Positions 1 through 6,076 of a DNA stretch of 9,496 bases are shown piece by piece. The DNA comes from Cytophagales bacterium (GTDB lineage: Bacteria; Bacteroidota; Bacteroidia; Cytophagales; Spirosomataceae): NCBI GenBank assembly GCA_028868395.1, contig JAGWUO010000024.1, positions 1 to 9,496 on the forward strand, given 5' to 3'. Every line of letters starts with the position of its first letter. The first letter of the stretch is position 1. A model generated the notes under the pieces. That model was given only the letters and a program-made list of their open reading frames with translations. It was not told the origin of the DNA and ran no database searches. A program made the position numbers and the translations under genes.

Positions 1-944
1 CAGGAAAGCCCCATTTGGGTAATATTTTAGGTGCAATTATGCCAGCGGTTGAACTTTCGAAGCAACCTGGTAATGAATCCTTTTTATTTATTGCTGATTT
101 ACACACGCTTACTTCCCTGAAGGATGGCGAGAGTATCCGAAGTAATACGTTGTCCATTGCAGCTGCGTGGCTAGCTTTTGGCTTTGATACAGAGAAAAAT
201 TACTTCTACCGCCAGTCAAAATTAGCCGCTTACCACACCGAATTAATGTGGTATTTGAACTGCTTCACGCCATTCCCTATGTTGGCGAATGCGCACAGCT
301 TTAAAGATAAATCAGATAAATTATCGGATGTGAATGCCGGTTTGTTTACTTATCCCGTATTACAAGCGGCTGATATCGTTTTATATGATGCGCAAATTAT
401 TCCAGTAGGTAAGGACCAAAGACAGCACATCGAGATGACCCGCGATATCGCAAATTCCGTGAATAAGCGCTATAACAAGGATATTTTCGTGTTACCAGAG
501 GCGCGTATCAACGAGGATGTGATGACTATTCCAGGTTTAGATGGAGCTAAAATGAGCAAGTCTCTAAACAATTACATTGATATCTTCCTTCCTGAAAAGG
601 ATTTATTGAAGCAGATTAAGAAAATTGTAACAGACACGACTCCTTTAGAAGAGCCTAAAAATCCAGATAACGACATTACGTTCAAACTCTACCAATTAAT
701 GGCTTCACCCGCTCAAGTGGCAGAAATGCGTGCTAATTATGTAGCAGGAGGTTACGGATACGGGCACGCGAAACAAGCCTTGCACGAATTGATGTTAGGT
801 TATTTCAAAGAGGCTAGAGAGAAATTCGACTATTTCATTGCGCATCCAGAGATTATTGAGGAGAAATTAGCCATTGGCGAAAAGAAAGTGCAACCGATCG
901 CTGAAGCCACTATCGCTCGAATTCGCGCTGAATTTAAATTCTAA
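1..944 (+). CDS. trpS: Tryptophan--tRNA ligase (TrpRS), 5' end missing
   Basis: This enzyme charges tRNA-Trp with tryptophan using ATP in the cytoplasm and is a class I aminoacyl-tRNA synthetase. The reading frame is open from base 3 to the stop at 942-944, giving 313 residues. It begins inside the class I HIGH-type signature, here read as GKPHLGN at bases 3-23, so only roughly the first 10-20 residues lie outside the window, judging from the usual length of about 325-335. The second signature, KMSKS, is encoded at 549-563 within GAKMSKSLNN. The TrpRS-typical stretch DIVLYDAQIIPVGKDQRQHIE lies between them. The TTG at 15-17 could be read as a start but sits within the catalytic signature, so it is not the real start. 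The PAP2 gene follows after 3 bp, which suggests co-transcription. Identification is secure; the upstream start and promoter are not visible. Confidence 0.97.
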   Translation, partial: GKPHLGNILGAIMPAVELSKQPGNESFLFIADLHTLTSLKDGESIRSNTLSIAAAWLAFGFDTEKNYFYRQSKLAAYHTELMWYLNCFTPFPMLANAHSFKDKSDKLSDVNAGLFTYPVLQAADIVLYDAQIIPVGKDQRQHIEMTRDIANSVNKRYNKDIFVLPEARINEDVMTIPGLDGAKMSKSLNNYIDIFLPEKDLLKQIKKIVTDTTPLEEPKNPDNDITFKLYQLMASPAQVAEMRANYVAGGYGYGHAKQALHELMLGYFKEAREKFDYFIAHPEIIEEKLAIGEKKVQPIAEATIARIRAEFKF

Positions 945-947
945 ACT

Positions 948-1493
948 ATGTTTCCATCCTGGGATGCAGACTTATTTCGGTTGATTAATCAGGCACACCA
1001 GCCTTGGTTAGATGGACCCATGGAAATCATTTCAGGCAAATTGACGTGGATGCCTTTGTATCTGTTGTTGATCTATTTCTTATACCAGCGTTTTAAATTA
1101 GCCTGCTGGAAACCTGTACTCTATTTATTAGCTAGCGTCGCAGTAGCCGATCAATTCAGCTCCAGTCTTTTGAAACCTCTTTTCAAACGCCTAAGACCTT
1201 GTCATGTTGACGAATTTCAATCATGGATTCATTTACCGGCAGGCTGTGGCGGGCAATTTGGCTTTTGTTCTTCTCATGCAGCGAATTCCTTCGCGATTGC
1301 TGTTGGCTTTTATTTGTTGACTAAGAATAAGTCAGCCGGATTTGCCCTTGTTTTGTGGGCATCCATCATTTCTTATAGCAGAATCTATTTAGGCGCACAT
1401 TACCCTTTAGATGTAATCGTAGGAGCTTTGGTAGGCGGAATAGGGGCGTGGGGGCTTTTTAAAGCCTATGAAAGGTTAATCAAAAAGTCATAA
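948..1493 (+). CDS. PAP2-family membrane phosphatase
   Basis: A 181-residue PAP2 (type 2 phosphatidic acid phosphatase) superfamily protein, likely an inner-membrane lipid phosphatase acting on a lipid phosphate or pyrophosphate such as undecaprenyl diphosphate; the exact substrate cannot be read from sequence. All three family motifs are visible: K76-x6-R83-P84 (KPLFKRLRP), C107-S-S-H110 in place of the usual PSGH, and S144-R-x5-H151-x3-D155 (SRIYLGAHYPLD). H110 and H151 are the expected catalytic histidines. Hydrophobic segments lie at about 35-48, 53-70, 112-124, 129-143 and 154-170. The usual Pro and Gly of the second motif are replaced by Cys and Ser, a tolerated variation in this family. 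The gene starts 3 bp after trpS, so it is probably translated from the same message. Its last 28 bp overlap the end of the opposite-strand acyl-CoA reductase gene. Confidence 0.88.
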   Translation: MFPSWDADLFRLINQAHQPWLDGPMEIISGKLTWMPLYLLLIYFLYQRFKLACWKPVLYLLASVAVADQFSSSLLKPLFKRLRPCHVDEFQSWIHLPAGCGGQFGFCSSHAANSFAIAVGFYLLTKNKSAGFALVLWASIISYSRIYLGAHYPLDVIVGALVGGIGAWGLFKAYERLIKKS

Positions 1494-2461
1494 GTATCGA
1501 TTCCATCAGCGAAATCATCGAGGGCTGGGTGTTGACTTTGGCCAAAACCGATCTCTAAACCTACTTTACACTGAATTTTCTCCTCGCGCTCCTGTATCCA
1601 GGCAAGCAAAGAAGCTTCATCAGCATACCGATGTACATATAGAACGCCCACCGGTGAAACTAAATCATCATTCTCTGTTACTAATAGATTACCTAAATCA
1701 AAATGCGGAATCTGATTTAACAAGAACAAAGTCCGGTGGTATTGAAAGTTATTGGAGTACTTGGAATGATCTAAAACCCACGTCTCCTTTGTTAATTCAT
1801 CAAATAATGGAGTCAAATCATAAGTGGCCGGAACCGCAATCGTCGAAACGTTCCTACAACCTAATCCATAATAGGTGAAGATATCCTGCGCCAAACCTTT
1901 AAAGTCTTCCTGCGTCTCATTCCCCTTTAATACAGCTAAAGAACTGCGATTCTTCCTAATAATATGCGGTATTGTCGAGAAATAATGAGCAAAGTACCCT
2001 CCAGAGAAATCACTTCCGGTAGCAATGACCGCATCCATTCCTTGCAAACGCTCAATAATGCTGACAGGAACCGCTGCATCAAATGACTGCATCGCTAACA
2101 CATAGAGTTGCATCAAAGCCTTATCTTGTGAACTCAATTTCAAAGAGGCTTGATGTCCCGAAGCTAATACCATTAAAACGTCGTGCAATCCTACCGCTGG
2201 TAAATTACCCGCTAATACAATACCTACCTTCTTAGGCTTAGCTGCTTGAACAGGGTGATTTGCGTAAAATTCTTCCCAAGCTTCTACCGAAAAAAACTGA
2301 TCTTCAATCGCCTGCATTGCATGACGAACAAGAGTCTCAGAAAACCAAGGATTCTCATTTACAGATCTATCTATAAATAGTTCTATTTTTTCTCGATTGG
2401 ATTCATTAGAAAAAAATGCTTTTAAGAAAGAAATAAGCTGTAAAAAGGAAGCCTTTGGCAT
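1466..2461 (-). CDS. LuxC-family acyl-CoA reductase
   Basis: A 331-residue protein resembling the acyl-CoA reductase (LuxC) family, which are aldehyde-dehydrogenase-fold enzymes that reduce an acyl-CoA or acyl thioester to an aldehyde with NADPH. Visible landmarks are a nucleotide-binding-like stretch VLAGNLPAVGLHD (residues 82-94), ATGSDFSGGY (147-156) and the motif YYGLGCRNVS (197-206), whose C202 is the expected thioester-forming nucleophile. It is shorter than classical LuxC from luminous bacteria (about 480 residues), lacking much of the N-terminal part, and no luxD, luxE or luciferase genes are near, so bioluminescence is not implied. It is divergent from a ferredoxin gene, an arrangement I recall as common in Bacteroidota. 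The physiological substrate is unknown. A good promoter match lies at 2530-2560. The start at 2461 is the only ATG fitting the N-terminus. Confidence 0.82.
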   Translation of the reverse strand: MPKASFLQLISFLKAFFSNESNREKIELFIDRSVNENPWFSETLVRHAMQAIEDQFFSVEAWEEFYANHPVQAAKPKKVGIVLAGNLPAVGLHDVLMVLASGHQASLKLSSQDKALMQLYVLAMQSFDAAVPVSIIERLQGMDAVIATGSDFSGGYFAHYFSTIPHIIRKNRSSLAVLKGNETQEDFKGLAQDIFTYYGLGCRNVSTIAVPATYDLTPLFDELTKETWVLDHSKYSNNFQYHRTLFLLNQIPHFDLGNLLVTENDDLVSPVGVLYVHRYADEASLLAWIQEREEKIQCKVGLEIGFGQSQHPALDDFADGIDTYDFLINLS

Positions 2462-2529
2462 AATTATATAAATTTCACCCTACAAAGGTCGAAATTTTTT
2501 CCGTTAGTCCATATAAATTATATACTATT

Positions 2530-2560
2530 CAAATTTATGTTCGTAAATTGCGGAATCAAA
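2530..2560 (-). promoter_or_regulatory. Bacteroidota-type promoter for acyl-CoA reductase
   Basis: On the minus strand TTTG (2560-2557) is followed after exactly 19 bases by TAAATTTG (2537-2530). This matches the Bacteroidota primary sigma consensus TTTG-N19-TAnnTTTG at every defined position. It would start a transcript near 2525 with a leader of about 60 bases. The site occupies the region just upstream of the divergent ferredoxin start, so the two genes share control DNA. Confidence 0.75.
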
Positions 2561-2572
2561 CAAAAATAGGGT

Positions 2573-2920
2573 ATGGCAATTATCATAACAGACGAATGCA
2601 TTAACTGTGGGGCTTGTGAACCAGAATGCCCAAACACAGCTATTTATGAAGGTGGCGTAGAATGGACTTGGGCCGGCGGTACTGCTTTAACTGAAATTGA
2701 ATTAGAGGATGGTTCATCAATGGATGCGAAAACACCCGTAGAACCTGTTTCAGAAGAATTCTATTATATCGTTCCAGATAAGTGTACAGAATGTACTGGC
2801 TTCCACGAGGAACCACAATGTGCTGCGGTTTGTCCAGTTGATTGCTGCGTACCAGATCCAGATCACGTAGAAGACAACGAAACTTTATTAGCTAAGAAGG
2901 CGTGGTTGCATGCGGAATAA
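2573..2920 (+). CDS. Dicluster 2[4Fe-4S] ferredoxin
   Basis: A 115-residue acidic, soluble electron carrier of the 2[4Fe-4S] type. The first cluster motif is C9-x2-C12-x2-C15-x3-C19-P. The second is C71-x2-C74-x8-C83-x3-C87-P, with the 8-residue spacer between the second and third cysteines typical of the Allochromatium/YfhL-type low-potential ferredoxins. Two extra cysteines follow at 91 and 92. The stretch between the two motifs is about 51 residues, far longer than in the minimal bacterial ferredoxins, and contains WTWAGG and an acidic segment. The acidic tail ends in KKAWLHAE. It is divergent from the acyl-CoA reductase gene, making a functional link possible, although no partner is shown. 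A weak -7-like box, TATGTTCG, lies at 2536-2543 without a matching upstream element. The stop codon is embedded in a terminator-like hairpin. Confidence 0.93.
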   Translation: MAIIITDECINCGACEPECPNTAIYEGGVEWTWAGGTALTEIELEDGSSMDAKTPVEPVSEEFYYIVPDKCTECTGFHEEPQCAAVCPVDCCVPDPDHVEDNETLLAKKAWLHAE

Positions 2921-2941
2921 TTAAAAGCTTCGCTTTTAATT
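2919..2941 (+). terminator. Terminator-like hairpin after ferredoxin
   Basis: A perfect 10-bp stem (AATTAAAAGC with GCTTTTAATT) closes on the 3-base loop TTC. The last two bases of the ferredoxin TAA stop codon form the foot of the stem. The stem is AT-rich and followed by only a short T run, so it may terminate weakly or protect the 3' end; a stronger terminator follows at 2979. Confidence 0.5.
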
Positions 2942-2978
2942 TAGAGTATAGAGCATAGAGCATAAAGTATAAGTAAGG

Positions 2979-3000
2979 ATGGGGCTTCGGCCCCATTTTT
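2979..3000 (+). terminator. Intrinsic terminator with TTCG loop
   Basis: ATGGGGC (2979-2985) pairs with GCCCCAT (2990-2996) around a TTCG tetraloop and is followed by a run of T (2996-3000). This is a strong rho-independent terminator for rightward transcripts from the ferredoxin gene. It is also the left hairpin of the repeat element. Confidence 0.8.
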
Positions 3001-3024
3001 CATGTCCATACTTTTCTGAAGGCC

Positions 3025-3039
3025 ATCGCCGCAGGCGAT
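3025..3039. repeat. Hairpin of repeat element A (right side)
   Basis: ATCGCC (3025-3030) pairs with GGCGAT (3034-3039) around the loop GCA. It lies 5 bp from the right heptamer array. Read on the minus strand, array-TTGGA-hairpin closely parallels array-ATGGA-hairpin at 5991-6014 in copy B. Confidence 0.65.
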
Positions 3040-3076
3040 TCCAACTTTATTCTTTGTGCTTTGTGCTTTATTCTTT

Positions 3077-3345
3077 AAAAAAGACAATCAAGTTTTTAAA
3101 ATCCCCCACAAACAACATTTATATTTTTCCAAGAACTAAATTTTCAAGTTTTATTTTACGCTAATTTTTTATCCATTTTTGTAAAATCACTAAAAATAGG
3201 TTTAGTTTTTAACCTCTTTTTGATATTTTTTTGCAAAAAGTTAAAAAATAGGTTAAAATTTTGTTGAAAATATTTGGAAAGTACAATTTAAGGCTTCATC
3301 TTTGAATCGTAATCAAGCATTATTTACTCTTAAACAATAGCCCAC
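3077..3345. other. AT-rich upstream region of porin-amt operon
   Basis: No gene is seen in this strongly AT-rich stretch. It contains a direct repeat AAAAATAGGTT at 3192-3202 and 3244-3254, an inverted pair TTTTAACCT (3207-3215) and AGGTTAAAA (3250-3258), and a 12-bp palindrome TTTTTGCAAAAA (3228-3239) between the two. Such a set could be operator sites for the downstream ammonium-uptake genes, but AT-rich DNA produces repeats of this size readily, so a regulatory role is only a possibility. Confidence 0.35.
3273..3304 (+). promoter_or_regulatory. Candidate promoter for porin-amt operon
   Basis: TTTG (3273-3276) is followed after 20 bases by CATCTTTG (3297-3304). This matches TTTG-N19-TAnnTTTG apart from one base in the -7 box and one extra spacer base. 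It predicts a leader of about 35 bases before the porin start at 3346. Confidence 0.5.
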
Positions 3346-4488
3346 ATGAAAAAAACAATCCTAACAGCCATTTTTGCCGCAACAGCATTTTGTGGATTTT
3401 CCCAAGAAAAAGAAGCGGAAGCTCCAAAGTTTTCTTTCTCAGGTTACATTGATTCATACTATATGTTGAATTTCAACAACCCGACAAACAGAAGTAACTT
3501 GGGCGCCTCTGGATACGAAAGAGCATTCGACCAGAAATCAAATCAATTTTCGTTAGGACTTGTTCAGACGAAATTTGGATACGCTACTAAATCTGCTGAC
3601 GTAGTAGTTGATTTAACATTCGGACCTAATGCTGACCTTGGACAATACGGAAACGTGATCGGACCTTTGGGAGCTGGAAAAGCGACAACAGCTTTGGCTA
3701 TCAAACAAGCCTACTTCAATTGGAAGGCGAGCGACAAATTAACGTTAACTGTCGGTCAATTTGGCACACACATCGGATACGAAGTAATCGACGCGCCAAT
3801 TAACTACAACTATTCACTTTCTAACCTCTTCAATAATGGACCGTTCTATCATATTGGTGCTAAAGCGAATTACGCATTCTCTGACAAATTTTCTGCCATG
3901 GTTGGATTGGTCAACAATGTGGATAATTTAAATGACAACAATGCCTCGAAAGGATTTATCTACCAAGTATTCACGTCACCTGCAGCCGGATGGAATGTAT
4001 ATGTGAATGGAATCACATCAAACGAATCTGCACCACTTCCTTCAGGGAAAGACGATTCAGGTAGCTACAACTTATTAGATTTAACTACGTCTTACCAAAT
4101 CACACCTAAGTACCTTTTGGGTTTAAATGCAGCTTACGGCTCACAAACAGGGGATTACCAAGGTGGCGGAAATGTAGGAAATAGCAAAACATGGGGTGGA
4201 GTTGCACTTTACTCTAACTATGCATTCACTGATAAATTTAGCTTAGGCGGTCGTTACGAAGTATTTGACAATACATCAGGTGCTCGTGCATTGCGCGCTG
4301 CAGATGGATCAGGCACAAACGTTGGTTCATTTACTTTAACAGCTACATTCACTGCGGCAGAAGGTCACTTATTAATCAAACCAGAATTACGTACTGATTC
4401 ATACAAAACAGCTCAATTCGTAGATGGTAATGGTAAAGACCAAAAATCACAAACTACTTTAGGTATGCACTTCATCTATAAGTTTTAA
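3346..4488 (+). CDS. Outer-membrane beta-barrel porin
   Basis: A 380-residue protein that fits the putative beta-barrel porin-2 (OmpL-like) group common in Bacteroidota. Residues 1-19 form a signal peptide (MKK, a hydrophobic core, then CGFSQ), with cleavage likely near S19-Q20. The mature protein opens with FSFSGYIDSYYMLNF and continues as alternating aromatic and polar strands, such as KLTLTVGQFGTHIGYEV, FSAMVGLVNNVDN and YLLGLNAAYGSQTGDY, separated by Gly/Asn/Asp turns. It ends in the outer-membrane signature of a C-terminal Phe (HFIYKF). It probably forms a diffusion channel for small solutes. The amt gene begins 27 bp downstream with no terminator between, so the two are likely one operon and the porin may supply ammonium or other nitrogen sources to the periplasm. 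This substrate is inferred from context only. Confidence 0.85.
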   Translation: MKKTILTAIFAATAFCGFSQEKEAEAPKFSFSGYIDSYYMLNFNNPTNRSNLGASGYERAFDQKSNQFSLGLVQTKFGYATKSADVVVDLTFGPNADLGQYGNVIGPLGAGKATTALAIKQAYFNWKASDKLTLTVGQFGTHIGYEVIDAPINYNYSLSNLFNNGPFYHIGAKANYAFSDKFSAMVGLVNNVDNLNDNNASKGFIYQVFTSPAAGWNVYVNGITSNESAPLPSGKDDSGSYNLLDLTTSYQITPKYLLGLNAAYGSQTGDYQGGGNVGNSKTWGGVALYSNYAFTDKFSLGGRYEVFDNTSGARALRAADGSGTNVGSFTLTATFTAAEGHLLIKPELRTDSYKTAQFVDGNGKDQKSQTTLGMHFIYKF

Positions 4489-4515
4489 TTATATCCACCC
4501 TTAACATTTAAAAAC

Positions 4516-5862
4516 ATGACGACACAAAAACCAACCTGGATCCCGTTATTAGTTTTATTAGCGGTAGCCATCCTTGCATTGTTCACAACTTCTGTACCTG
4601 GTGCTATGCCTACAGAAGGATTAGACACAGGCGATACTGCCTGGATGATTGTAGCCTCTGGCTTAGTATTATTAATGACACCTGGATTAGCCTATTTCTA
4701 TGGTGGAATGGTAAATCACAAAAACGTGATCTCAACGATGTTACAATCGTTCATCGCGATGGGTGTTATCTCCGTAATTTGGGTAGTTTTCGGATTCTCT
4801 TTAGCTTTCGGCGACTCTCTAGGTGGTTGGATTGGTGACCCAAGAACATTCTTCATGTTCAACGGTGTATTTGATCACAAATTATCTTTAGGATCAGCGG
4901 ATCAATTGAAATTCACTATTCCTTTCGCTTTATTCGCATTTTTCCAAATGAAGTTTGCCGTTATCACACCAGCGTTAATCTCTGGTGCGTTAGCTGAACG
5001 TATTAATTTCCGCGCTTTTGTTCTATTTATGGTTCTTTTCTGTGTGGTGGTTTATGCTCCATTAGCTCACTGGACGTGGCACCCAGACGGTTTCTTATTT
5101 AACTTAGGTGTATTGGATTTTGCTGGTGGAACGGTTGTTCACATGTCTGCAGGTTGGGCTGCTTTAGCAGGTGCTCTTTACTTACGTCGTCGTAAGTCTC
5201 ACATCGAGTCTAACATCTTGCCTCCAGCTAATATTCCTTACGTTTTATTAGGAACTGGTTTATTATGGTTCGGATGGTTTGGTTTCAACGCAGGTTCTGC
5301 CGTTGGAGCAAACGGATTAGCCGTAACAGCTTTCGCAACTACTCACGTAGCGGCGGCAGCAGCAGGTTTATCTTGGATCTTATTTGATGTAACTCGTGGC
5401 AAGAAAGTTTCTGCCCTAGGTTTCTGTATCGGTGCGGTGGTAGGTTTAGTAGCGATTACACCAGCGTCTGGTTTCGTAACAGTTCCTGTAGCGATCTTCA
5501 TCGGTGTGGTAGCTGCGATTGTTTCTAACATTGCTGCACACTGGAGAGCATCTTCTAACTTAGATGATACATTAGACGTATTCCCTTGCCATGGTTTAGG
5601 TGGTATGGTAGGTATGTTGATGACTGGCATCTTCGCTACATCAGCCGTTAACGCAGCTGTAGCTGAACAAGGTTTATTCTACGGAGAGACTAGCTTATTC
5701 TTAAAGCACTTATTAGCCTTAGCAATCGTATCTGCCTTTGCTTTCGGTTTATCTTATATCCTTTTGATCATCACGGACAAAATTATTCCGTTACGTGTGA
5801 ACGAGGAAGAAGAAAGATTAGGTTTGGATATCTCACAACACGATGAGTCGTTAGCTGAGTAA
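4516..5862 (+). CDS. amt: Ammonium transporter (Amt/MEP family)
   Basis: A 448-residue inner-membrane channel/transporter that carries ammonium or ammonia into the cell as a trimer. Family marks are clear: GLAYFYGGMVNHKN (57-70), FFQMKFAVITPALISGALAERINF (142-165, with the outer Phe gate region), DFAGGTVVHMSAG (201-213, holding the conserved D201 and the first pore histidine H209), WFGWFGFNAGS (251-261) and FPCHGLGGMVG (356-366, with the second pore histidine H359). About eleven to twelve membrane helices are expected, the first hydrophobic segment at about 8-25 possibly being a cleaved signal. The cytoplasmic tail ends LRVNEEEERLGLDISQHDESLAE, close to the usual LDxxxHGE end that contacts PII in other Amt proteins, but with Asp replacing Gly. 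No PII gene is seen nearby. Terminators lie at 5875-5947. Confidence 0.97.
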   Translation: MTTQKPTWIPLLVLLAVAILALFTTSVPGAMPTEGLDTGDTAWMIVASGLVLLMTPGLAYFYGGMVNHKNVISTMLQSFIAMGVISVIWVVFGFSLAFGDSLGGWIGDPRTFFMFNGVFDHKLSLGSADQLKFTIPFALFAFFQMKFAVITPALISGALAERINFRAFVLFMVLFCVVVYAPLAHWTWHPDGFLFNLGVLDFAGGTVVHMSAGWAALAGALYLRRRKSHIESNILPPANIPYVLLGTGLLWFGWFGFNAGSAVGANGLAVTAFATTHVAAAAAGLSWILFDVTRGKKVSALGFCIGAVVGLVAITPASGFVTVPVAIFIGVVAAIVSNIAAHWRASSNLDDTLDVFPCHGLGGMVGMLMTGIFATSAVNAAVAEQGLFYGETSLFLKHLLALAIVSAFAFGLSYILLIITDKIIPLRVNEEEERLGLDISQHDESLAE

Positions 5863-5874
5863 TTCAACATCAGC

Positions 5875-5904
5875 AAAGCCGCAAGTAATGGTTCTTGTGG
5901 TTTT
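5875..5904 (+). terminator. Hairpin 3' of amt
   Basis: AAAGCCGCAAG (5875-5885) pairs with CTTGTGGTTTT (5894-5904) across an 8-base loop, using two G-U pairs in the RNA. The T-rich 3' side resembles an intrinsic terminator just after the amt stop codon. The G-U pairs mean it is stable only in the rightward transcript. Confidence 0.5.
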
Positions 5905-5913
5905 GTTTCAATC

Positions 5914-5947
5914 AAAAAGTCGGAGGCTATTAGCTTTCGACTTTTTT
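5914..5947 (+). terminator. Intrinsic terminator of porin-amt operon
   Basis: AAAAAGTCG (5914-5922) pairs with CGACTTTTT (5938-5946), with a possible inner GGCT/AGCT stem, and ends in a run of six T. This is the clearest terminator for rightward transcription out of amt. Confidence 0.75.
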
Positions 5948-5999
5948 GTTTTGTAACTAATTAAAGCATAAAGCACAAAGAATAAAGCATAGAGATGGA

Positions 6000-6014
6000 A
6001 TCGGCGAAGCCGAT
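6000..6014. repeat. Hairpin of repeat element B (left side)
   Basis: ATCGGC (6000-6005) pairs with GCCGAT (6009-6014) around the loop GAA. It corresponds in position to ATCGCC/GGCGAT at 3025-3039 but has a swapped G-C pair in each arm, so pairing is kept while sequence changes. Confidence 0.65.
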
Positions 6015-6031
6015 AAACTCATTAAAAACGC

Positions 6032-6054
6032 AAAAAGCGGCATCGCCGCTTTTT
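6032..6054. terminator. Bidirectional intrinsic terminator
   Basis: A perfect 10-bp stem, AAAAAGCGGC (6032-6041) with GCCGCTTTTT (6045-6054), closes on the loop ATC. Because it has A runs on one side and T runs on the other, it can end transcripts from both directions and would serve the leftward mtaB message as well as read-through from amt. Confidence 0.75.
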
Positions 6055-6076
6055 ATCAACCTTTATTCTTTGTGCT

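Larger units (their letters stand above)
2943..3076. repeat. Palindromic heptamer-hairpin element, copy A
   Basis: A 134-bp intergenic element with inward-facing heptamer arrays at both ends. The left array (2943-2970) holds four ARAGHAY units on the plus strand, two of them AGAGCAT, followed by a partial unit. The right array (3045-3076) holds four units on the minus strand, reading AAAGAAT, AAAGCAC, AAAGCAC and AAAGAAT from 3076 downward, then AAAG. Each array is followed on its inner side by a GC-rich hairpin: 2979-2996 on the left and 3025-3039 on the right, the latter 5 bp from the array. Copy B at 5963-6092 has the same plan and nearly the same length. No coding sequence is present. I do not recognise a named family; REP/BIME-like elements are the closest known analogy. 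Confidence 0.7.

Noticed and set aside
15..17. TTG as the start codon of trpS
   Set aside because: It encodes the Leu of the PHLGN class I signature; the frame continues open to the window start.
1654..1878. 74-codon plus-strand frame
   Set aside because: It lies entirely inside the acyl-CoA reductase gene on the other strand and has no recognisable features.
1466..2461. Bioluminescence locus because of LuxC similarity
   Set aside because: No luciferase (luxAB), luxD or luxE genes are present and the protein is a short Bacteroidota-type form.
2943..3076. Short regularly repeated units resembling a CRISPR array
   Set aside because: Units are only 7 bp with no spacers, arrays hold four units, and no cas genes are near.
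2979..3164. 61-codon frame in the intergenic region
   Set aside because: It runs through a terminator hairpin and a heptamer array; its composition reflects the repeats, and no start context is seen.
3346..3405. Lipoprotein signal (Cys16) in the porin
   Set aside because: The residues before Cys16 (ATAF) do not form a lipobox, and the region ends in a normal signal peptidase I-like GFSQ site.
5343..5630. 95-codon minus-strand frame within amt
   Set aside because: It is antisense to a conserved membrane-protein gene and has no features of its own.
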